Shown: positions 41,801-46,312 of the stretch, piece after piece
Layout: every line of letters begins with the position of its first letter
How positions within the stretch are numbered: position 1 is the first letter of the stretch
NCBI GenBank assembly: GCA_942159475.1
Contig: OW804102.1
Coordinates: 24,494,684 to 24,558,683, forward strand
Direction: 5' to 3'
Length of the DNA stretch: 64,000 nucleotides
DNA from: Sthenelais limicola
Lineage: Eukaryota > Annelida > Polychaeta > Phyllodocida > Sigalionidae
The notes under the pieces: generated by a model
What the model was told of the DNA's origin: nothing
The model's input: only the letters and a program-made list of their open reading frames with translations
The model's database searches: none
Translations under genes and position numbers: made by a program

Positions 41801-43379
41801 TGACACTAAACATTTAAAGTTCCACCTCTAGAACCACATTCTATCTTTTGACAAAACATTTTTACATATTACCCAATAAAACCTATAATGTACTAGAATA
41901 AAATGACTAAATATCTCTTGTCATCACAGAATATCTTTCTGAATATTACTTTTTCGCACAGCACTAAAACATTGAAGGCATAAAAAGCTGAATTTAAGAC
42001 AGGCCGTCGGATGATATGCGCCTATTATTGTCAACTAGGCCAGGCTTTATTATCAATTGCCAGTGGCTCCATCTCTTGTACAATCTTCCTCATTACCATT
42101 ATGCCTCTCATCAGTATCACAAGTACCCTAATTATCACCCTTTGCATTCATAAAAGCCTGGGTTTTCCCCGTCCATAATTTGCATGGTTATAAGCGTGGT
42201 TTTTGGACTGTTTGGTTGGACGGTTAGAGGACGATGATGGAGGCACAGTAATGGCTGTTAGTTTCTTTAATAAGGGATTTGTATGATCGGCAATATTAGA
42301 TCACGATTCACAAGGTACTGTGGGGCCTATATGTCAGTGTTAAAGCAATAGAATGTGCCAAACAGTATGTATTATTACTTTGAATTGTAAAAAGTGAATA
42401 TATTCCATAAATGAGTACATCTTTAGGGTTTCTCCATGTGTTCCCATAGTAATTTAATCTTGTGGTGTATATTTATAAGTTCGAGGACCACGTTACCTGT
42501 TGATGAAATGTCCATTGTCTGCACATTTGGTATTTTTGCGAAAAGTACAAATGCTATATCTTTACCCTACCCCCTTCGCCTACTCCCTCCCCCACCCACT
42601 CCCCCCATCCCCCCATCCCCCCATCCCTTCTTTCCTCATCCCCACTTATTGTTCTTTGTTCAGTTATATATATGCCCAGGACTCTGGTGCTAACTATTCC
42701 GATGCTACTGTGCTATGACGATTGATAGATAAAAAAGCCTTTAAAGCCTTAGCAAAATCAAACTTCATTTGGAATGATGCCTTCTTTACATTATGATGTA
42801 ATCATCTAATCATCTAATTTGCCATTTGCCATTGTCAGGATATAAAAGATATTTATTACTTCGATGACCATGTTGTACCATTTTCAAACCAATTGTTTTC
42901 TTATAAAACATTTTCCACAAAAATTGTAGAAACTCGACCTGAGATAACGACCAAGGCGAGGATGTTTCCCTACATAAATTGAATGTTAATCTAAGCGAAG
43001 AGATAGAATTAGAACACCTCCCATATGGCCGGAGATATTCTTTCTATAGCGTTTGTCAACGAGAATAAAAATGTTTTTCTATTCTATTCTATTCTATGAC
43101 GTCAATGTAATCTTTTTGTACTATTTCAGAAACATTTCTTCCTTCTTTGTCTTCACTGTATGTGTTTTCGGTGAACAAACCACAGTTTAATTCCCCCTTG
43201 AAACGAACATGACTATATAGAACTGTAAGAAATGTTAGTGTTGAGCATATATGAGTGACTCACCTTCCTCCACGTGATGTCAGGTTTTGGGTCGCCCTCT
43301 GCTATACAAGGCATGATCACTGATTGCGTAGGTTGCCGCTGGTAGTACTGCTTGGGACGAATAGTGAAGAATGGAGGAT
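5922..43379 (-). CDS. IGSF9: IGSF9/turtle-like Ig-FN3 transmembrane adhesion receptor, partial gene (7 exons)
   Basis: Seven minus-strand exons (43379-43264, 25838-25685, 24511-24400, 22271-22093, 8355-8296, 7048-6761, 6071-5922) join in phase with consensus GT..AG sites to give 1059 nt. The partial protein, numbered from the split codon that opens the first exon seen, has an I-set Ig domain (about 1-90, C25/W37/C72), FN3-1 (about 94-187), a Pro-rich hinge (188-208), FN3-2 (about 211-303), a membrane helix (316-338) and a basic cytoplasmic start. The FN3-1 motif SWLPGYDGNYPQ followed by YQFSVLSRNRLGDG is typical of IGSF9/turtle proteins, which are homophilic neuronal adhesion receptors guiding axons, dendrites and synapses. 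Domain borders are split in phase 1 as usual for such modules. N-glycosylation sequons are at 56, 99, 156, 216 and 235. The start, earlier Ig domains and cytoplasmic tail are missing. Another Ig-FN3 receptor family is a weaker alternative. Confidence 0.85.
6072..6760 (-). other. Intron between FN3-2 and transmembrane exons (689 bp)
   Basis: AT-rich and without recognised repeats. An ORF of 128 codons overlapping here runs antiparallel to no known motif and continues out of frame into the transmembrane exon, so it is not coding evidence. Confidence 0.7.
6761..7048 (-). CDS. IGSF9: Exon 6: FN3 domain 2
   Basis: One 288-nt exon holds a whole FN3 domain (residues 209-303) between acceptor tgatgttacag and donor gtgagt, phase 1 on both sides. 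Signature positions are PPRNVTCR at the start, W230 in LLISWMPP, a C' strand with EYYVINYR, and Y278 in AKYRFQV. It ends in NPSAPISFNTG before the membrane stalk. Sequons are at 216 (NVT) and 235 (NTT). Its symmetric phase means it could be gained or lost as a module. Confidence 0.92.
7049..8295 (-). other. Intron between linker and FN3-2 exons (1247 bp)
   Basis: It contains the C-rich MITE with internal minisatellite at 7140-7495; the rest is AT-rich with no recognised feature. Confidence 0.65.
7140..7495. mobile_element. MITE with a C-rich internal minisatellite
   Basis: The left end gactgttcataagtaaccac and the reverse complement of the right end, cagtcatgtaaagaccac, form an imperfect terminal inverted repeat. 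Between them lie about six degenerate units of 40-50 bp, each with a gtgcaaaa word followed by a run of C (e.g. 7237-7270, 7337-7355, 7373-7390, 7425-7445). Confidence 0.55.
8287..8310. repeat. 24-bp perfect palindrome on the exon 5 donor
   Basis: From 8287 to 8310 the sequence equals its own reverse complement, centred on ctgcag. The centre contains cag|gtatgt on the minus strand, which is the splice donor of exon 5, and the mirror donor on the plus strand. Confidence 0.9.
8296..8355 (-). CDS. IGSF9: Exon 5: proline-rich linker microexon between FN3 domains
   Basis: A 60-nt exon between acceptor tttgtttttccag and donor gtatgt encodes residues 188-207, SEPVGTPNPWETVSPNIPA. No globular fold is expected; a Pro-rich spacer between the two FN3 domains is usual in this family. 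Both ends are phase 1 and the length is a multiple of three, so it could be skipped without a frameshift. Its donor lies inside a 24-bp perfect palindrome. It is the least certain exon because it is short, but the splice sites, the frame and the position between exons 4 and 6 all agree. Confidence 0.7.
10507..10698. mobile_element. Fam-J MITE
   Basis: The left end aggtcagtccccactgg, with a gacgatttgaggtgcaacac stretch, is mirrored by the right end (read on the other strand: aggcctccactgatacgac then gagatgcaacacatgt). About 190 bp; non-coding. Confidence 0.7.
12205..12595. repeat. Fam-E dispersed repeat, copy 2 with extra internal sequence
   Basis: It matches 4725-4900 at both ends, but about 200 bp (12351-12555) separates ttgacaa from the ttttaaggtgacc block. 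The extra piece contains no recognised motif. Confidence 0.65.
13263..13400 (+). mobile_element. Fam-A MITE, left-half fragment
   Basis: It starts with atgtgggtcagatcttcag and continues through the conserved block ctacacatttggtaaat and tactaggtaaatctg, then diverges. The right end is lost. Confidence 0.65.
13822..14176 (+). mobile_element. Fam-F MITE, copy 1
   Basis: The ends gaaaatgagtcacaagttgc and gcgacttgtgactctttt are inverted repeats. The interior shares blocks with 28.2 and 51.1 kb (gatgagatcaagccgattct, atctctggatgg, ctataggatgagctt). About 350 bp; non-coding. Confidence 0.78.
14190..14338 (+). mobile_element. Fam-A MITE fragment
   Basis: Degenerate right-half sequence: ggcatatctgaatatattgc, tgagaaaattggtgaac and a terminal cctgaccca. 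It abuts the Fam-F copy on its left. Confidence 0.45.
15700..15925. mobile_element. Fam-G MITE, nearly complete palindrome, copy 1
   Basis: Both ends read aatagggtgatttagcaacc inward, and the similarity continues through gcaccaacacaa, actaacgcat, ctagctac and tgtggtggta almost to the centre at about 15812. The element is about 226 bp and could extrude as one long hairpin. Confidence 0.85.
16060..16125 (+). repeat. A-rich (AAT/AAAG)n microsatellite
   Basis: An imperfect run of ataataataaaaataag then aaagaaagaaaggaaag. It may be a retroposon tail, but no body was recognised. Confidence 0.5.
16238..16458. mobile_element. Fam-K MITE
   Basis: The ends aaaggggtgctccacta and tagtggagaagccctttt are inverted repeats. 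The interior is full of tcgcaag/cttgcga words in both orientations. About 220 bp. Confidence 0.65.
16459..17769. other. AT-rich intronic stretch, nothing recognised
   Basis: No splice-bounded coding segment or repeat family was seen. A 71-codon ORF at 17137 has no recognisable motif. Confidence 0.4.
17770..17982. mobile_element. Fam-C MITE, copy 1
   Basis: The ends agggtggtctccactggctg and gccagtggagaccaccct are perfect inverted repeats. Internally the right arm (cttactgctgagcttactgc) mirrors tandem gcggtaagct words of the left arm. The interior word cctccacctacagaaccagc is shared with the copy at 25.9 kb. Confidence 0.85.
18885..18990 (+). repeat. Imperfect tandem repeat, about 28-bp unit, 4 copies
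   Basis: Units share the pattern atcacactagtgtgataatt followed by a ctaag word, at about 18888, 18916, 18944 and 18972. Each unit contains a small palindrome around ctagtg. Non-coding. Confidence 0.65.
19158..20450 (+). other. Three consecutive unassigned ORFs (68, 140 and 145 codons)
   Basis: ORFs at 19158-19364, 19437-19859 and 20013-20450 follow each other on the plus strand, opposite to the receptor gene. The last has a hydrophobic run around SFLVLLLIVSLYSIITSLGK that would suit a membrane helix, then a CCCIIC cluster. No domain, splice pattern or family resemblance was recognised. Chance ORFs in AT-rich intron are the simplest explanation; a decayed transposon or a nested intronic gene is possible. 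Confidence 0.2.
20745..20954. mobile_element. Fam-G MITE, copy 2
   Basis: It has the same terminal pattern as 15.7 kb (tttagcaaccacaacgcacc at left; gtgcgttgtggttg at right) and the same central gatatc/gagatatcc arms around 20850. It is more diverged than copy 1 and only about 210 bp. Confidence 0.75.
22093..22271 (-). CDS. IGSF9: Exon 4: second half of FN3 domain 1
   Basis: The acceptor ends in atgtttcag and the donor is gtaagc. The 179-nt exon completes Trp128 and encodes residues 129-187, ending in phase 1. It carries the conserved FN3 E-F loop and F strand (NLSPETTYQFSVLSRN, with Y163) and the GDGLFS G-strand lead-in. NLS at 156 is a potential glycosylation site. The phase matches exons 3 and 5, which supports the join. 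Confidence 0.9.
22272..24399 (-). other. 2.1-kb intron inside FN3 domain 1
   Basis: Next to the exon 4 acceptor is a short tandem gattgataatgt repeat (22279-22330). The remainder is AT-rich without a recognised repeat family, exon or RNA gene. Confidence 0.6.
24400..24511 (-). CDS. IGSF9: Exon 3: first half of FN3 domain 1
   Basis: The acceptor is gattgttgtttcag and the donor gtaagt. The 112-nt exon completes the split Leu91 codon and encodes residues 92-127, ending two bases into Trp128. It shows the PHAPYNVTV start of an FN3 domain, the core tryptophan W113, and the PGYDGNYPQHYVLW stretch characteristic of IGSF9/turtle FN3-1. The phase-2 intron lies inside the domain. NVT at 99 is a sequon. 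Confidence 0.88.
24714..24812. mobile_element. Fam-B foldback MITE, copy 2
   Basis: tctcatgcgattttgcgacg at the left mirrors tgagaatcgcatg at the right, and the element ends in ggcttagtggacaagggctt. The outer left end is partly lost. Confidence 0.75.
25145..25400 (-). mobile_element. Fam-A MITE, diverged copy in reverse orientation
   Basis: Reverse-orientation Fam-A words appear in order: ccaatcctctaaaataattc, aacataaccagac, tacctagtattta, ttaatgtgtcc and a terminal cactttctgaaaacctgggc. Confidence 0.55.
25430..25672 (+). mobile_element. Fam-A MITE, near-complete copy beside the Ig exon donor
   Basis: It starts with catgggtcggattttcagaa and ends with ttctgaaaatctgactcaca. All internal Fam-A landmarks are present (gcagctgtacacatttag, aatactaggtaaa, ggttaggttgaactgt). 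Its right end is about 12 bp from exon 2 (25685), so it begins almost at the start of the intron. Confidence 0.88.
25685..25838 (-). CDS. IGSF9: Exon 2: second half of the Ig domain
   Basis: The acceptor is ctctattttccag and the donor gtaagt. The 154-nt exon runs from phase 0 to phase 1 and encodes residues 40-90. It contains the D/E-strand signature GGNLTIVNL and the F-strand signature EDHGSYECVAT, with C72 pairing to C25 of the previous exon. NLT at 56 is a glycosylation sequon. The exon is boxed in by transposons: a Fam-A element ends about 12 bp past its 3' end, and a Fam-C element ends 52 bp before its 5' end. Failure to splice at the donor would add about 25 residues in frame and then stop inside the Fam-A element. 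Confidence 0.9.
25891..26125. mobile_element. Fam-C MITE, copy 2, 52 bp upstream of the Ig exon acceptor
   Basis: It has perfect terminal repeats (agggtggtctccactggctg at left, cagccagtggagaccaccc at right). The left arm carries five tandem gcggtaagctct units and the right arm cttagcgcagagcttagcgc. It lies just inside the intron preceding exon 2. Confidence 0.88.
26163..26272 (+). mobile_element. Fam-F MITE, left-end fragment
   Basis: It shares gaatgagtcat, then gaattttgagatatcatcat and gaaaagatgagatcaagc, with full Fam-F copies, then stops. It lies directly after the Fam-C element. Confidence 0.65.
26695..26815 (+). repeat. C/T-rich low-complexity tract
   Basis: About 120 bases dominated by ctccc and ccctc words, with short TATC interruptions. 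Confidence 0.7.
26950..26998 (+). mobile_element. Fam-A MITE scrap
   Basis: gtgtacaatcggtagctcta followed by cacatttgcaa matches the first 45 bp of Fam-A. Nothing further is preserved. Confidence 0.35.
27345..27745 (+). mobile_element. Fam-F MITE, left-truncated, interrupted by a retroposon tail
   Basis: Fam-F sequence from ctgtaataagtatttcttta to the right end (atgacttgggactcattt then ctgtaacctatca). About 100 bp in the middle (27430-27525) is foreign and looks like a non-LTR element tail. Confidence 0.65.
27430..27525 (+). mobile_element. 5'-truncated retroposon 3' end with (CTTAT)n tail
   Basis: The piece ends gtgaatctcgatgaataaag then tatcttatcttatctta. An AATAAA-like signal followed by a short pentamer tail is typical of some LINE/SINE 3' ends. 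It breaks a Fam-F MITE, which marks it as a separate insertion. Confidence 0.5.
28153..28590 (+). mobile_element. Fam-F MITE, full copy
   Basis: It begins gaaatgagtcacaagtcgca and ends tgcgacttgtgactcatctt then ggaacacatcaca. It has all internal landmarks of the family. About 435 bp; non-coding. Confidence 0.85.
28795..29165 (+). repeat. 33-bp minisatellite, about 10-11 units
   Basis: Units built on cagcccagaaaacaaagaat plus a 13-base variable end (ctatattatccct type). Because 33 is a multiple of three, one plus-strand frame stays open for 124 codons (28774-29148) and would give 11-residue repeats rich in Q, R, K and N. One or two units are shortened. No promoter or splice context suggests it is translated. 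Confidence 0.85.
29522..29875 (+). mobile_element. Fam-D MITE, full copy
   Basis: The left end aataggggatttgcatgt and right end catgcaaatcgtctatt are inverted repeats. Shared internal words are agtgcatgctgggatggatt, ttagcaacatctttatcg, aaatgcatgatgggaaagat and aagatggcaaccatgc. About 354 bp. Confidence 0.88.
30640..31118 (+). repeat. 470-bp G-rich polypurine tract (GGGAGG-type)
   Basis: Almost unbroken purine on the plus strand, with many runs of three or more G, then (GGGAGGGAGG) repeats from 31010. The long ORFs that cross it encode only Pro/Ser/Leu-rich low-complexity protein on the minus strand and are artefacts of composition. It lies in the 17.4-kb intron, so the pre-mRNA here is CU-rich. 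Confidence 0.9.
31322..31402 (-). mobile_element. tRNA-like sequence, probable SINE head or pseudo-tRNA
   Basis: On the minus strand it contains an A-box-like tggccgagtggtc and a B-box-like gggttcgaaatc about 45 bases apart, with a gagc/gctc stem around a 7-base loop between them. The length and A box resemble Leu/Ser tRNA. The acceptor and T stems do not pair well, so it is not a working tRNA. Confidence 0.5.
32470..32778. mobile_element. Snapback derivative of Fam-A (two right halves head to head)
   Basis: The left half reads reverse Fam-A (tccaatcctctcaaatagcc, then aaccaaacagattg). The right half reads forward Fam-A (tctgtttggttatgttgaac, then tttgagaggattggtcaagg). Ends gggtaaaatcgc and gcgatttcaccc are mirror images. 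The left Fam-A half is absent, so the whole is a near-palindrome of about 300 bp. Confidence 0.75.
33212..33464 (-). mobile_element. Fam-A MITE, full reference-quality copy
   Basis: It starts catatgtgggtcagattttc and ends gaaaatctgacccacgtatg. TIRs of about 35 bp enclose about 180 bp. In reverse orientation all landmarks occur in order. Flanking TA on both sides is compatible with a TA target duplication. Confidence 0.92.
33985..34197 (+). mobile_element. Fam-A MITE, left-truncated copy
   Basis: Contains tctgagtatatggggtattg, catgttgaactgtattttga and cttatttgagagg, and ends gcgatttcaccctta. Confidence 0.7.
34770..35078 (+). repeat. TGG-rich hexanucleotide array (GTGGTG)n
   Basis: About 300 bp of ggtggtgtggtggtgtgg with occasional gatg, tagtg and gttggtg variants. 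The antisense ORF is His/Thr/Pro-only and not a gene. Confidence 0.92.
35131..35346 (+). mobile_element. Fam-D MITE, internally deleted copy
   Basis: It keeps both ends (aatagggggatttagg and aagatggcggacatgcaagt then cccctatt) and the gcatgatgggaaagatggag core, but lacks about 130 bp after the left end. It lies immediately next to the TGG array. Confidence 0.75.
35736..35980 (+). mobile_element. Fam-A MITE, full copy
   Basis: It begins ataggtcagattttcagaaa and ends ttcctgaaaatctgaccca, with the standard interior. Confidence 0.88.
36083..36328 (-). mobile_element. Fam-A MITE, variant copy in reverse orientation
   Basis: The ends gtgggtaaaatcgctagaaa and ctctgaagatcttacccc differ from the gtcagattttc type, defining a gggtaaaatcgc subfamily. 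It lies 100 bp from the previous copy in opposite orientation. Confidence 0.8.
36722..37305 (+). mobile_element. Fam-A MITE split by a Fam-D insertion
   Basis: The left part (36722-36786) runs from acatgggtcccattgtcag to attgagtaaaatctgct. The right part (37131-37305) resumes with gactgtgagtaaccaatatc and ends cgggtgactttaccc. Confidence 0.82.
36787..37130 (+). mobile_element. Fam-D MITE nested in Fam-A
   Basis: aatagggggatttgcat at left and tacaaatcccctatt at right, with agtgcatgctggcatggatt, aaatgcatgatgggaaggat and aagatggcggacat inside. 344 bp. Confidence 0.88.
37530..37585 (+). repeat. G-rich low-complexity stretch
   Basis: A run of 12 G with following gggtggggggtagggg words; potential G-quadruplex on the plus strand. 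Confidence 0.6.
37767..38147 (-). mobile_element. Fam-F MITE, reverse copy
   Basis: The interior on the plus strand reads ccggttgatctcatcat and gatggtatctcaaaatccat, which is reverse Fam-F. The outer ends are diverged (tttgtgatgtctcacaag; gtgacacctcacaatt). Confidence 0.65.
38148..38212 (+). mobile_element. Fam-A MITE scrap
   Basis: aaatactaggtgtatctgaa then tacatttggcattg matches mid Fam-A. It abuts the Fam-F copy. Confidence 0.4.
38752..38822. repeat. (TA)n microsatellite, about 35 units
   Basis: An unbroken TA run of about 70 bp. The flanks ggcgtatat and tatacgcc are themselves complementary, so the palindrome extends beyond the microsatellite. Confidence 0.95.
39112..39312 (+). mobile_element. 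Fam-A MITE, diverged copy
   Basis: Contains ggtatatctgagtatattca, ttgtttggctacgttgaact and gggaatttgagaaaattgg, and ends near cgatcgacttcac. Confidence 0.6.
39551..39660. mobile_element. Fam-B foldback MITE, copy 3
   Basis: cacgattctcatgtgatcct mirrors agtgagaattgcttgagaat, and it ends cggcttagtgaataaggccc. Confidence 0.75.
39896..40018 (+). repeat. ACC-rich array 1
   Basis: Repeats of caccaccacaccacca ending in acaacctctagcccccactt. The same ending recurs in the next array, so the two share an ancestor. Confidence 0.85.
40214..40352 (+). repeat. ACC-rich array 2
   Basis: caccaccacaccaccacaac, then the ctctagcccccactt word, then another about 90 bp of ccaccaccacacc. It is complementary to the TGG array 5 kb to the left. 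Confidence 0.85.
40775..40940 (+). mobile_element. Fam-H MITE, right end lost
   Basis: It starts gtctaggcccaaaccctcag and contains cgcctacttcgcccatcggc, ctagaactaggtgtt and ggctttccctccgtttgaag. The expected gggcctggact end is missing. Confidence 0.75.
41342..41685 (+). repeat. GA-rich polypurine tract
   Basis: Dominated by agagagaga and gggagagaggg words for about 340 bp. The antisense Ser/Leu/Pro-rich ORFs here are compositional artefacts. Confidence 0.88.
42578..42650 (+). repeat. C-rich low-complexity tract
   Basis: Repeats of ctcccccaccc and ccccatcccccc. Confidence 0.75.
42940..43098 (+). mobile_element. Retroposon 3' end with (ATTCT)n tail
   Basis: Ends cgagaataaaaatgttttt followed by four ctatt units. 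An AATAAA signal followed by a pentamer tail parallels the pieces at 27.5 and 53.3 kb. It ends about 165 bp downstream of exon 1 in gene orientation. Confidence 0.45.
43264..43379 (-). CDS. IGSF9: Exon 1 of those seen: first half of the membrane-proximal Ig domain
   Basis: On the minus strand the acceptor reads ctctatattacag and the donor gtgagt. The 116-nt exon starts with two bases of a split Asp codon (phase 1) and ends in phase 0 after WRK. It encodes residues 1-39: the A/A' strands (PPFFTIRPK), the B-strand cysteine in MPCIAEGDPKP, and the core tryptophan in ITWRK. The matching second cysteine is in the next exon, 17.4 kb away, so the Ig domain is split by an intron. The preceding exon, which must end with a lone G, was not found. 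The acceptor sits only a few bases from a 39-bp minisatellite seed. Confidence 0.88.
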
Positions 43380-43385
43380 CTGTAA

Positions 43386-43412
43386 TATAGAGAATAGAGG
43401 GACATCAGTATA
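43386..43412 (-). repeat. Minisatellite seed overlapping the exon 1 splice acceptor region
   Basis: The plus-strand words atagagaatagagggacatc and agtata are the longer subunit of the 39-bp minisatellite found at 45.07-46.31 kb. Here they lie 7-33 bases from the acceptor AG, where they form the polypyrimidine tract and a branch-point-like tactgat. Confidence 0.85.
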
Positions 43413-43600
43413 ATAATAATAATAATAATAAAATTCTTTTATTTCATACTAGCCGGTTATAAAATATAGGTAGTACACATCAGGTCTGGACCTGGCCTTC
43501 CCGTGTATGCCTAGCTACAGATGGTTGACTAGCTAATTTGGGGGTTGACTAGGGGTTTGGTTGTGGAGCTAAGGGTTTACATCAAGATAAATATAGTTAT
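43413..43600 (-). mobile_element. Possible retroposon 3' end with (ATT)n tail
   Basis: On the minus strand the piece ends aaataaaagaatttt followed by (ATT)n (plus strand ataataataataataataa). It separates the acceptor-proximal seed from the second partial minisatellite unit at 43.62 kb. Confidence 0.4.
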
Positions 43601-43615
43601 AAAGTATAGGAGTAT

Positions 43616-43660
43616 ATCAGTATAGAGAATAGAGGGACATCAGTATAGGGCTATATTTAG
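43616..43660 (-). repeat. Single 39-bp minisatellite unit
   Basis: One complete unit (tcagtatagagaatagaggg, acatcagtatagggctat) outside the main arrays. It is cut on its right by the foldback element. Confidence 0.85.
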
Positions 43661-43661
43661 T

Positions 43662-43790
43662 ACTTAAACCACGGTCAGTCTAATGACATCGTGTTGCTGC
43701 CTGAAATATAGCACGAGGTACGAGTGCTATATTTCAAAGGCAGCAACACGATGTCATTAGACTGACCGTGGTGTAAGTACTTTATAGCAC
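43662..43790. mobile_element. Foldback element with about 55-bp arms
   Basis: Left arm tacttaaaccacggtcagtc, taatgacatcgtgttgctgc and atatagcac; right arm the exact mirror (gcagcaacacgatgtcatta, gactgaccgtggtgtaagta). The loop is about 10 bases (gaggtacgag). No coding capacity. Confidence 0.9.
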
Positions 43791-44169
43791 GAAAGGTCGT
43801 CTGATTCTGATTGAACCGTCATGAATCGGCAAATTTTAACCTACTGGACTGGAAATTTTACTATATTCTTAAGAGAAATTGGTTAAATAATGACTTTACT
43901 TGGAAGTTTTTCATGCAATATACACAGCTCTCTTTGAAAGATAGTGGCCCTGACAGTTTGCAACCTGACACTGAGGGATGGGTTGAATCCCTCACAATGG
44001 TCATTTATTGGGAGTCCATAAAACCCTGCTCTCCATGGTCATTTATTGGTAGTCCATAAAAGGAACTGGCCTCACATGTGTTACATTATGACCCACCCAT
44101 CTTAGGAAAACAAATCTTAATCAATAATTGATATCCAAACATATTTCGGTATTCTAGATTCATATGGCT

Positions 44170-44572
44170 CATGTTTTATGCATCATTTTGCTAGTTTCAG
44201 CATTTTTCTGTGACTATTTTAAGTGGAAATATAACTTTGTTACTGGTGTAACAAGCCCCATCCCCCTGAGAATTAAAGGTTCAAATGATTAGGTAATAGG
44301 GGGTCGATATATACAGTGCTCTAATCCTTAAAAAGAAAGTATATTTTAAAGTTTTCATTTTAGTTGGTCGACATATGACTATAAAATGGATTTTTGCATT
44401 TTTAACGAGAAATCTTGGTCTGGAGGTATTTCAATCAATTTTGCCGACGGAAAATATATAAAAAAATATCCCACTTTTACATATCCCCCTCCATGGCACC
44501 AGTAATGAAGTCAGTTAAAATAGTCAATGAAATGTGATGGAATTAGCAAATGATGCATACAACATTAATGTT
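44170..44572. mobile_element. Inverted-repeat element with about 85-bp arms and 200-bp loop
   Basis: atgcatcattttgctag, gactattttaa and ttactggtg at the left mirror caccagtaatgaag, ttaaaatagtc and gcaaatgatgcat at the right. A Fam-F-like end (cgaaactcatttccctgtga then cacatcaca) follows at 44590-44635, so it may be a relative of Fam-F. Confidence 0.6.
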
Positions 44573-44755
44573 TTCTTTTAAACAAAATGTTTTCGAAACT
44601 CATTTCCCTGTGACACATCACATATGGTGTTTATTACACGTGTATCTCATTGTCATGGGTAATAATAGTCCAGAAGTATGTTTATAGTCTGTCCCCGTTT
44701 TAAGTTATCCCTCTTATTTGCCGATACCATTGCATCATTTACCATTTCGTCTCCC

Positions 44756-44825
44756 TTTCCCTCCATCTCCCAGACTCTCTTTTGCCCCTCTGTCTCTCTC
44801 TCCCTCTCTCTCCTGTGCTCTCCTT
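44756..44825 (+). repeat. CT-rich tract
   Basis: Short run of tctctctccctctctctcc; complementary to the GA tract at 41.3-41.7 kb. Confidence 0.7.
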
Positions 44826-45071
44826 TAGTGTCCCATCTCAGGGGTGCTCTATTTTCCCCTGAAACATGCTCTATCATTTCTAGCGTGCAGGTAATAAATG
44901 ATTGGTGTGGGTTTGTGCCGTCTTAAATGACAGTTGCTTTGATGACAGCAGAGGCACTCCATGGGGTGTCTGAAGTTCCGACTTAACCTACCCAAGAAAG
45001 GGTGCATATATCCGATCTAAGACATTGCCGTTTATGACTGTTTAATTAGAATCGGACGACCTGAGTGCTAT

Positions 45072-45505
45072 AACAGTATAGGGAATAGAGGGACATCAGT
45101 ATAGGGCTTTATCAGTATAGAGAATAGAGGGACATCAGTATAGGGCTTTATCAGTATAGAGAATAGAGGGACATCAGTATAGGGCTTTATCAGTATAGAG
45201 AATAGAGGGACATCAGTATAGAGCTATATCAGTATAGAGAATAGAGGGACATCAGTATAGGGCTATATCAGTATAGAGAATAGAGGGACATCAGTATAGG
45301 GCTATATCAGTATAGAGAATGGAGGGACATCAGTATAGGGCTTTATCAGTATAGGGAATAGAGGGACATCAGTATAGGGCTTTATCAGTATAGAGAATAG
45401 AGGGACATCAGTATAGGGCTTTATCAGTATAGAGAATAGAGGGACATCAGTATAGAGCTATATCAGTATAGAGAATAGAGGGACATCAGTATAGGGCTTT
45501 ATTTC
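45072..45505 (-). repeat. 39-bp minisatellite array 1, about 11 units
   Basis: Each unit is two subrepeats that both begin atcagtatag: a 16-base piece ending ggcttt and a 23-base piece ending agagggac. Units differ by a few bases (ggctat/ggcttt, gagaat/gggaat) and are otherwise nearly identical, which suggests recent expansion or ongoing homogenisation. Confidence 0.95.
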
Positions 45506-45510
45506 ACCCT

Positions 45511-45904
45511 TGATATGCTCAGTCCATAGAGATAACATCTGTATATTGTTTAGCTGGTCAGTAACTGATGCGATATTGCCCACGGGAAATACACAGCCGA
45601 CCTAGTTTTTGTAACACTGTGCGCATGCATGCTTTCTGATCTTCGCCAGTTCTGGTCCTTCTTCGGAACTATGTTTTCGAAGCGAATGTACCTAAAGAAC
45701 TAATTATTTAACAATTTATTTTTCAAAATCGCTGTAGATCATGTTAATTTAACATTAATTTAGTGTGTGGGGTGAAATGAACACAGAACAACCCTTGGAT
45801 TCTTGGTGTCGTGAATATTCATCGATGACGGTCGCGGGACTACCGTCCCTTGACCGTCATCGGTGAATATGCACTCCCGCCTCAAATCCCGGGTAGTTCT
45901 ATGT
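45511..45904. other. Unique insert separating the two minisatellite arrays
   Basis: About 390 bp of non-repeat sequence that interrupts an otherwise continuous array. It contains a hairpin at 45809-45872 (attcatcgatgacggtc mirrored by gaccgtcatcggtgaat). It may be an inserted element; no family was recognised. Confidence 0.5.
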
Positions 45905-46312
45905 ATATATCAGTATAGGGAATAGAGGGACATCAGTATAGAGCTATATCAGTATAGAGAATAGAGGGACATCAGTATAGGGCTATATCAGTATAGAGAA
46001 TGGAGGGACATCAGTATAGGGCTATATCAGTATAGGGAATAGAGGGACATCAGTATAGGGCTATATCAGTATAGGGAATAGAGGGACATCAGTATAGGGC
46101 TATATCAGTATAGAGAATAGAGGGACATCAGTATAGGGCTATATCAGTATAGAGAATAGAGGGACATCAGTATAGGGCTATATCAGTATAGAGAATAGAG
46201 GGACATCAGTATAGGGCTATATCAGTATAGGGAATAGAGGGACATCAGTATAGGGCTATATCAGTATAGAGAATAGAGGGACATCAGTATAGGGTTATAT
46301 CAGTATAAGGAT
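45905..46312 (-). repeat. 39-bp minisatellite array 2, about 10 units
   Basis: Same unit as array 1, with more ggctat variants. It decays at 46300-46345 (tcagtataaggatgtacc; agaggatagagggccatcag). Confidence 0.95.

Larger units (their letters stand above)
25839..43263 (-). other. 17.4-kb intron inside the Ig domain
   Basis: It is packed with MITEs, a 33-bp minisatellite (28.8-29.2 kb), a GGGAGG purine tract (30.6-31.1 kb), TGG-repeat (34.8-35.1 kb) and ACC-repeat (39.9-40.4 kb) arrays, a (TA)n tract (38.75 kb) and a GAGA tract (41.3-41.7 kb). Stretches not covered by listed repeats (26273-26690, 26830-27340, 29200-29520, 31500-32470, 34200-34765, 38290-38750, 40970-41335, 41700-42575) show no supportable exon. 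Confidence 0.6.

Noticed and set aside
45072..46312. CRISPR-like regularly spaced repeats
   Set aside because: The 39-bp units are contiguous with no unique spacers, and the context is an animal intron; it is a minisatellite.
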